A DNA stretch of 23,196 nucleotides. It comes from Clostridiaceae bacterium (GTDB lineage Bacteria > Bacillota_A > Clostridia > Clostridiales > Clostridiaceae). The stretch covers positions 1 to 23,196 of the forward strand of contig JAQSXU010000060.1 in the NCBI GenBank assembly GCA_029256485.1, read 5' to 3'. Below the pieces are notes generated by a model. That model was not told the DNA's origin and made no database searches. It saw nothing but the letters and a program-made list of their open reading frames with translations. Shown here in pieces: positions 21,723-23,196 of the stretch (position 1 is the first letter of the stretch; every line of letters begins with the position of its first letter). Both the position numbers and the translations under genes were made by a program.

Positions 21723-23196
21723 ATGAAGCAGGTATTAGTTAAGAAAGGACAAGTAATGGTGTCAGATGTACCAGCACCAGTGGTTTCAGATAATGGTGTT
21801 TTAGTAAAAGTATTATATTCCTGTATCAGCGCAGGTACAGAAATTACAGGGGTTGAAGAATCGGGGAAATCTTTAGTTAAAAAAGCCATGGAACAGCCTG
21901 AAAAGGTAAAAAAGGCCATAAATATGTTTAAAAGGGAAGGTCTTGATTCAATTCTGGGAAAGGTAAAGGAAATGGAGTCCCAAAAGCCCATTGGCTATAG
22001 TGCAGCAGGCATAATAATTGGACTGGGGAAAAATGTACAGGACTTAAAAATAGGAGACAGAGTTGCCTGTGCAGGAGCTGGACTTGCCAACCACATCCAC
22101 AGTGGCACTGGGCGGCATAGCAATGCAGGCAGTGAGAAGGGCAGATTTAAGACTTGGAGAAACTGCAGCTGTAATAGGTATGGGAATATTAGGACAGCTT
22201 TCTATCCAGCTGCTGAAAATTTCCGGATGCAGGGTTATAGGCATTGATATAGATGATAGAAGATTAAATATTGCAAAGGAAGCCGGCTGCAATTATGTTA
22301 TTAATTCATCAAAATATAATGTGACAAAAGAAGTAGAAAAAATCACACAGGGTTATGGTGCAGATACAGTTATAATCACAGCATCATCCAGTTCAAATGA
22401 AATTTTATCCCAGGCATTTAACATTTGCAGAAGAAAGGGAAAGGTTGTACTTGTTGGCGTAATCGGCAGTGAATATAAAAGAGAGGATATGTACGAAAAG
22501 GAGCTTGATTTTGTTATTTCAACCTCCTATGGCCCGGGCAGATATGATCTGGCCTATGAGGAAAAATGTATTGACTATCCTTATGCCTATGTTAGATGGA
22601 CAGAAAACAGAAACATGGAGGAATATTTAAGACTTGCAGCAGATAATAAAATAAACTTAAAGCCATTAATTGAAAAGGTATATGAAATTGATAAAGCACC
22701 TGATGCATATGAGGAGTTAAAAAATCCACAAAATAAACCTCTTATGGTGCTGCTAAAATACAGTGAAGAACAGCAGGAAGTGAGAAGAATAGTTTCAATA
22801 AAAAGTGAGCCCTTTAAAAAAGATGGGAAAATTAATGTGGCATTAGTTGGAGCAGGCGGATTTGCTAAAGGTATACATCTGCCAAACCTTAAAAAATTAA
22901 ATGATATGTATAATATATATGCTGTGATGAGCAGAACAGGTGCTAATGCAGTATCAATAGCAGAACAATATGGGGCAAAATATGCTGCTACGGAATATAA
23001 TGAAATATTGAATGATACTGATGTGGATATGGTATTGATTTGTACAAGGCATAATCTCCATGCAGATATGGCAATACAAGCTATGAAAAAGGGAAAGGCA
23101 GTATTTGTTGAAAAACCCATGGCATTAAATATAGAAGAAATGCAGGAAGTGTTAAAAACCATAGAAGAAACAAGAGTACCTTATACCGTTGGCTTT
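21723..23196 (+). pseudogene. Bi-domain oxidoreductase (medium-chain dehydrogenase + Gfo/Idh/MocA), frame-disrupted by a deletion; runs off the window
   Basis: The gene begins at ATG 21723 (GGAG nine bases upstream; a TTG at 21708 has no such signal) and reads MKQVLVKKGQVMVSDVPAPV up to VACAGAGLANH at 22094. Relatives have about 23-24 further residues here (the AEYxxVPxNLxxxIPDGVxFExA stretch) before STVALGG. In this sequence STVALGGIAMQAVRRAD follows at once, in another frame (codons starting at 22096). About 68-71 bases are missing, and the upstream frame stops at 22247. The downstream frame is open to the window end, through a Rossmann domain (VIGMGILGQL) and then a Gfo/Idh/MocA domain (VALVGAGGFAKGIHLPNL, VFVEKPMALN). 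The normal protein is a large NAD(P)-dependent sugar oxidoreductase frequent in polysaccharide loci. If the sequence is right, no full-length protein is made. Confidence 0.85.

Noticed and set aside
21674..23162. Minus-strand ORFs (up to 191 codons) opposite the oxidoreductase
   Set aside because: The plus strand carries clear Rossmann and Gfo/Idh/MocA motifs; the minus frames are Ser/Cys/Phe-rich as expected for antisense of AT-rich coding sequence.

Overview
The window looks like the chromosome of a low-GC, Gram-positive, spore-former-type Firmicute, most probably Clostridium in the broad sense. The reasons are the strongly AT-rich sequence, the dominance of AAA/GAA/ATA/TTA codons, strong GGAGG-like ribosome binding sites, intrinsic terminators with T tails, and Firmicute families (DUF1002, LCP, split BY-kinase). 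No RNA gene or CRISPR array was seen.

Bases 1-7200 are a patchwork of unrelated single genes. They are the 3' end of a secreted Ig-like repeat protein, a convergent DUF1002 secreted protein, two small genes of unknown function, a REP-associated tyrosine transposase (RAYT), a WG-repeat protein, a cardiolipin synthase and a stand-alone SSB. A family of short imperfect palindromes is scattered through this part only (core TGCTACCAGGCAGCACCCG; seven copies plus one decayed copy, all in the same orientation). The two best-matching copies directly flank the RAYT gene, so this looks like a clostridial REP/RAYT unit with its dispersed repeats. The same part holds a probable 5' fragment of a group II intron just behind an intrinsic terminator, a 38-bp perfect palindrome, a probable transposase remnant, and a tandemly duplicated, insertion-interrupted leader in front of ssb.

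Bases 7210-8942 encode an LCP-family attachment enzyme and a TarI/IspD-type cytidylyltransferase, closed by a good terminator. Bases 9107-23196 are one co-directional Wzy-type exopolysaccharide or capsule operon that continues past the window. In order it holds the Wzz-like BY-kinase modulator, the BY-kinase, the initiating sugar-phosphate transferase, a UDP-sugar dehydrogenase that makes an acidic sugar, three glycosyltransferases (one rhamnosyltransferase-like), a Wzy-like polymerase, a heparinase II/III-type lyase, an MBOAT O-acyltransferase with an SGNH partner, and a bi-domain oxidoreductase. The gene set predicts an acidic, O-acetylated polymer whose length is set by the kinase pair and the polymerase and possibly trimmed by the lyase. 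LCP may anchor it to the wall. The last gene is broken: about 70 bp are missing within its medium-chain dehydrogenase part and the frame shifts. No Wzx flippase or kinase-cognate phosphatase is present in the window.
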